From Dermatemys mawii (taxonomy: Eukaryota; Chordata; Testudines; Dermatemydidae): a stretch of 64,000 bases of DNA. The notes beneath the pieces are model-generated. The model saw only the letters and a program-made list of their open reading frames with translations, was not told the DNA's origin and did no database searches. Positions 59,620 to 64,000 of the stretch are shown here, piece after piece (within the stretch, counting starts at the first letter, position 1; every line of letters starts with the position of its first letter). Made by a program: the position numbers and the translations under genes. The DNA is taken from the NCBI GenBank assembly GCA_007922305.1, contig ML677366.1, forward strand, positions 15,414,338-15,478,337. The letters run 5' to 3'.

Positions 59620-62090
59620 AGATCCTTCAGTAAGAGAGAAAATGTGTGTGCAGTCACTTCATTTCCTGATCTTGGCTTTATATTTGCAGGTGGAAGATGA
59701 CTTCAGTCATTTGAATTCTGCACCAACTCTGCTTTCCTAGTGGTAAAAATATTGAACACTGCTGAGAGAATCAGGATGATTCAGAACACCAGACTGTGCT
59801 ATGTTAAAAATACAATATACCTCGATTTCAGCAACATTTAAAGAAGAGGCATTTCAGCCTTGCACTAATTGAAATCAACCTGAAGCAGTCAGAGCTTTTT
59901 GGAGAGCTAACATCATAATTGCGTTCCTAAAGGCAGCGCCCTGTGTAAAATTAAATGTACTTGAGTATTCTGAAAGCTTGACTAATGCAGCAACTGATTG
60001 GTCCTTGAGGATTGCTGTAGATATTTGTCATTCAGCATGGAATCAGGTCAGCAGCTAAAATTAACTACCCACCTCTCCCCCGTACAGCATGTGGAATCGC
60101 TGCTTTTGGTACTGCTCAGTTTGGGGCCTCCCAAAATGGGTTCATTCTTACTGTGAGCCTATATTATGGATTATCAATTAATACTGACTGACATCAATCA
60201 TTCCTATTGTGTTGGGAATCAGACTCACCGTCCCTTTGACTCCAGTCTGCATTGATTGGTTCTCGGGCAGCCTGCCATTGCTGTTTGCTGTCTCCTACCC
60301 CATCCCCTGTTAATCTGCCTAAGCAAGGCCTGCAAGCCCAGCATAAATGATCATTTCTCTTCATTAGTGTGATGCTGCCTGCATGAATTTGATAACATAT
60401 GGGATATTATCATGAAGCAGCCTATTTCTCCAATTCATTTTCTCCTTTATGATCATTATGAAATGTACTGAAAGTGTATAGGACACAATAAAATAGGAGA
60501 TTCTACTGTACAAGCTTATCTTTGATTTAGTTTATCAAATGCAAATAGCCTCCCTTTTCCTAACAACACTGTACTAACATATTATAAAATCTGCTGACTC
60601 TCCCTCCTTCATTTCCTCCAGTTTATTATGGGTCTGATCTGTAATGCAGGCCACTTGCTTAGGATGAGATTTTAGTGATCAACAGAACTAGCAGATACAG
60701 TCTGATGGAAAAACTAGAAGTACAATAATTGTCCAGTCAATTCTAATCATCGCCACAATCTGACTATGCATGAACATGAAAGATAATCATTGTGACTATG
60801 GATTATATGCTTCCAAAAATGTGCTTTGTACCTTCCCCTTCCCAGATTTCCTGCCCGTTACAAGAAAGAGTAGATAACATGTGTCTGCTGGGGTGAGTTG
60901 TTTCCATGCTACCACTGAATGAGCATTTTGCTTGGGAACGTTGTGGACATAGGTGTAGTTCCACCTAGCCTTGAGATTTATTAATTAGTAGGTGTGTGTC
61001 TCCGCTTAATAAGATGTGCATGCCCTCTACTGGTGCATGTGTGCATTTTAAATAAAAAAAATCACACTGTACACATCTAAATTGCTTGATAACTTACTAA
61101 ACCAGGCAAGAAACAATTCTTCAGTGCATGCTGCTGCTTTTTCTGAGTGCAGTACATAATCAGGTGAATTCAAATTATTTTACTAGCTCCACTTGGATCC
61201 AAGTTAATTGTTTTGTCATTGTTTGTGATTATTAGGTTTTTTTTTAAGCCTGGTCACTTATGCCATTATGCTTGGGTTTGATTTAGAGGATTAAAAACAG
61301 GTCATTGCGGTTACATGTCGCTTGCATTATTAAGATGATTTTTTGTATGCACTGTTCCTTTGAGAGGTGCATTGTATAGGGGAGCAGAGCCACACAAGCT
61401 TTGCGCTACTGTCTGCAGACTCATGGACTGATCTGCTCCCGAGTCTTCAGCAGGACTTCAAGAAAAGGCCTCAGCTTTCATGGATTAATCTGTTATCAAA
61501 AGCTGCATTAGCTATTGGCTAATCTGCATTAATTACCAGTAACAAAAATGCAGCAAGCCATTTTAAGCAGCAGTTTGCTCCTTAAATTGCTTCCACCATG
61601 GATCCCAGCAAAGATGATTAGGGATCATAAATACGACCACATATTCTTTGCTCTGTACCCATCTCTCAGGCCTTTTACAGACATTGTCATCAACCTATAT
61701 TGTTAAACAAAACAAAAACAAAAGTTTAAACAGGAAAAATAGAAGAGAACATGGTGAAATCCCACTGGAATACCTCTTTGAAAAAATGGTTTCATGCCTC
61801 ACTGACAGCAGTAAAAGAGAGTGGGTGGTTGAGGCCATGGCTAGAGAATTGCTCTGGTGTAAACTGATCAGGTCGTAGCAGGTGCACAAAATCATTGGCA
61901 CAGTTGCCACCTGCAAAAATGGAGAGAATGGGTTAATCATAGCACATCCAAAGGCAAACTCAGGAGTGAGAGTAATGGAAGGCTGTCTGGCACAATGCAA
62001 ATTAGAAGGTGCATGAATTTTAAAAGCTTTTCATCTACCGCACTAGACTAGCAGAACATAATGATGACTGATGCGCTGACCTACTCCAGT
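59620..62090. other. repeat-poor block, possible conserved non-coding DNA
   Basis: About 2.4 kb with almost no recognisable repeat. It has dense TAAT/ATTA-type motifs, such as 'ggattaatctgttatcaaaa' and 'gcattaattaccagtaac' near 61480-61550. It also has octamer-like 'tatcaaatgcaaatagcc' near 60534. This is the texture of developmental enhancers, but nothing here proves function. No gene seen. Confidence 0.3.
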
Positions 62091-62453
62091 AACGTTTGGG
62101 TTATCAGAGGAAATGTTTATTTAGATGTGTATCAATGAGTCCTGTCTTTTTTCTTTTAGACGGAGTTACTTCCTGCCACTGCAGAAGTGTCTGCATGTGG
62201 ACTAGAGTACGACTCCCACACAGACGAAGAATGTCAAACAGTCATTCAATAGTAAAAGGTACCCTCTTTAGGCTTCATTTCCACTGTGACCTTGGCTAGA
62301 CTAGGAGAGTGGGTCATGTCTGAAAACGTGTTAGTGAGAACAATTTTAAACAAGATTTTGCGCCCAGTGTAGACATAATTTAACACCTCTCAAAAAGAAT
62401 TAGTTGATCATGAGCAGCACTGGAGCCAAGAGAAAGGTGCTTGGGGAGCTGTG

Positions 62454-62511
62454 CAGGGCCGGCTCTAGGTTTTTTGCCACCCCAAACAAAAAAAATTCCC
62501 CCTCCCCCTTT
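62454..62511. mobile_element. left end of a hAT-type element
   Basis: 'cagggccggctctaggtttt' followed by 'ttgccaccccaaacaaaa' resembles the start of a common turtle hAT family. No matching right end was found nearby, so the copy is truncated. Confidence 0.5.
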
Positions 62512-62762
62512 TTCTGTCTTTTACATGTTTACACTTTGCAGTGTTTTTTGGCTCAGTTAGTGGTTTTAAGTCTGATCCTGAGCTTTCTATGAACGCAACA
62601 CTTAACAGCACTATTGTTTATACCACTCGCTACTAAAAGTCAGCAGCAAATCAGAATACTCACTGCAGGCATAAAGCTTGATATTTAAAAATAACGATCC
62701 CACTATTTAAAGATCAAAATACATTTTTCATGTAAATGTATTGTACTTTATTAATGGGGCCA

Positions 62763-63168
62763 TGTAGCGGGGCGGTCTGGTGCCCAACCGCCCCGCAGAG
62801 GGACGAGCCNNNNNNNNNNGCCCTGCCTCAGGGCCTGGGCCTTGCAAACTGCTACTGCTCAGCCCCGGCTTGAGGGTCTGAGCCCCTGACTATTCCCCGT
62901 GTTGTGGCCCCGCCCTGCCTCAGGGCCTGGGCCTTGCAAACTGTTCCTGTCAGCCCCTGCCTGAGGGTCTGAGCCCTGACCCTACCCCGTGGGTGGGTTG
63001 CCCGCCCGGCCTTTGGGCAGAGGCGGGCGGAACGGACGCTGCTCAGGCCCGACTGAGCACTTGAGCCCCGGGCCCGGGTATTCCCCAACCCGGCTGAGGG
63101 CGTGTAGCGGGGCGGTCTGGTGCCCAACCGCCCCGCAGAGGGACGAGCCCCAGTGGCGACCCCCTACA
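62763..63168. mobile_element. GC-rich element with direct-repeat ends
   Basis: A 47-bp sequence (62763-62809, starting TGTAGCGGGGCGG) recurs exactly at 63103-63149, 340 bp away, and continues to CTACA at 63164-63168. It begins TGTAG and ends CTACA, an LTR-like terminal inversion. Each copy has a 9-bp hairpin GCGGGGCGG/CCGCCCCGC. Between the copies a 92-bp unit starts at 62820 and again at 62912. An N gap interrupts the first copy's right side. No protein is evident; frames are GC-driven. Confidence 0.6.
62810..62819. other. assembly gap (10 N)
   Basis: Ten Ns at the junction of the direct repeat and the 92-bp tandem units, so extra repeat copies may be missing. Confidence 0.98.
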
Positions 63169-63289
63169 GGGCAGATGGATATCCCTGGAGAATACAATCT
63201 TAATATCCACCTAGCAGCTGCAATCTGAGCAGCTGCCTCTTTACCACCTCACTCTTGTTCTGGTATCACATCTGGGAGTGCAAAAGTAG

Positions 63290-63790
63290 TTTGGTATCCA
63301 CATCCACTCAATTATATTATTATTGGTATTACAGTAATACCTAGAGCAGTGATACTCAGACCTCAGGGTTTCAGGAGCCAAATTAGTGATCAGCACTACC
63401 CAAAAGAGCCACAATAGTGTGAATTCACTGTTTCATTTACTATAGTTCTGTATATTCTTATTTAAAAAGAATGGCCGGAAATATTTACTTTATATAATAA
63501 ATAATAAATTATTCTCACAGCAAAATGACTGACCAAGTATTAATATTTTATCAACTACAATTGGTTCGTAACGTAGTAAAAGCCTCCTGATTGGTTAATA
63601 AGAAAATCACACAGTGTTTTAGGATCATCTGCTGCAAAAAGCCACTTGTGCCTCACGAGCCTCCGTCTGAGGATCACTGACCTAGAGGCTCCGACCAACT
63701 TTGAGGCCCCATAGTGCTAAGTATTGTACATGCACATAGTACAAGAGAGTCCCTGCCCTGAAGCACTTGTGATGTAAATAGACAAAAGCA
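63290..63790. repeat. MIR-like repeat split by a hAT element
   Basis: 'attggtattacagtaatacc' (63323-63342) continues, after the inserted hAT, as 'gaggccccatagtgctaagt' and 'agagtccctgccctgaagca' (63701-63765). This is a reverse-oriented MIR/SINE-like order. Confidence 0.55.
63347..63679. mobile_element. hAT-type non-autonomous transposon, 333 bp
   Basis: Ends CAGTGATACTCAGAC and GTCTGAGGATCACTG are 15-bp inverted repeats with one mismatch. The perfect 8-bp duplication ACCTAGAG flanks it (63339-63346 and 63680-63687). The interior is AT-rich and non-coding. Confidence 0.9.
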
Positions 63791-64000
63791 CCCATGCAAG
63801 CCTTGGGCTTCTGTATGATACTATCCACTAACATGCCAGTTAGTGACAATGTGGCTGTGGATTTGTGACGTGAAAAAATGCGTCTCCTGGGAACCAGATT
63901 TCAGAGCTAGTGAGCAGCCCTCAGAAAGGGACTCTTTTAGGCTACTTCTGGCCTTCTGAAGAGTAAATGTTTAAAAAGATGATGAAAATATTAAGTGAAT

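Noticed and set aside
62852..63228. open frames in the GC-rich element
   Set aside because: Driven by base composition and tandem repeats; both strands are open and neither shows a domain.

Overview
This window looks like a piece of a reptile genome, most probably a turtle. It is AT-rich and gene-poor. Its interspersed repeats are of the turtle or crocodile type: CR1 LINE fragments, MIR- and L2-like relics, many short palindromic MITEs beginning GGGCC, hAT-type non-autonomous DNA transposons with 8-bp target duplications, and two SINE families. The species call rests on recognising these repeats from memory and was not searched. There are two 10-base N gaps (6933-6942 and 62810-62819).

The only protein-coding gene I can support is MEX3B, on the minus strand. 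Exon 1 coding is 38048-37793, an intron covers 37792-36998, and exon 2 coding is 36997-35598. Together they encode a 551-residue protein with two KH RNA-binding domains and a C-terminal C3HC4 RING finger. The coding exons lie in a CpG island, and the probable 3' UTR runs to about 34320. A separate GC-rich island upstream (about 39360-39740) may be a second, divergent promoter.

Region by region: 1-20600 is intergenic, with CR1 (771, 17830), an LTR-like repeat (4870-5990), two hAT elements (9023, 15367) and several MITEs. At 20643-21496 there is an LTR-like element, read on the minus strand, with three CCAAT boxes exactly 26 bp apart, a TATA box and a hexanucleotide repeat. 21500-34300 holds another LTR-like unit (25087-25913), SINE heads and MITEs. 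34320-39740 is the MEX3B locus. 39740-64000 is intergenic, with two SINE-derived foldbacks (45908-46205 and 55255-55428), a decayed minisatellite (47295-47590), four more full-length hAT elements (three of them nested in older retroposons), and a GC-rich element with direct-repeat ends (62763-63168).

No operons, CRISPR arrays, rRNA or convincing tRNA genes are visible. I found no new multi-gene system. The points most worth checking are the CCAAT-array LTR, the foldback SINEs, the direct-repeat GC element and the possible second promoter upstream of MEX3B.
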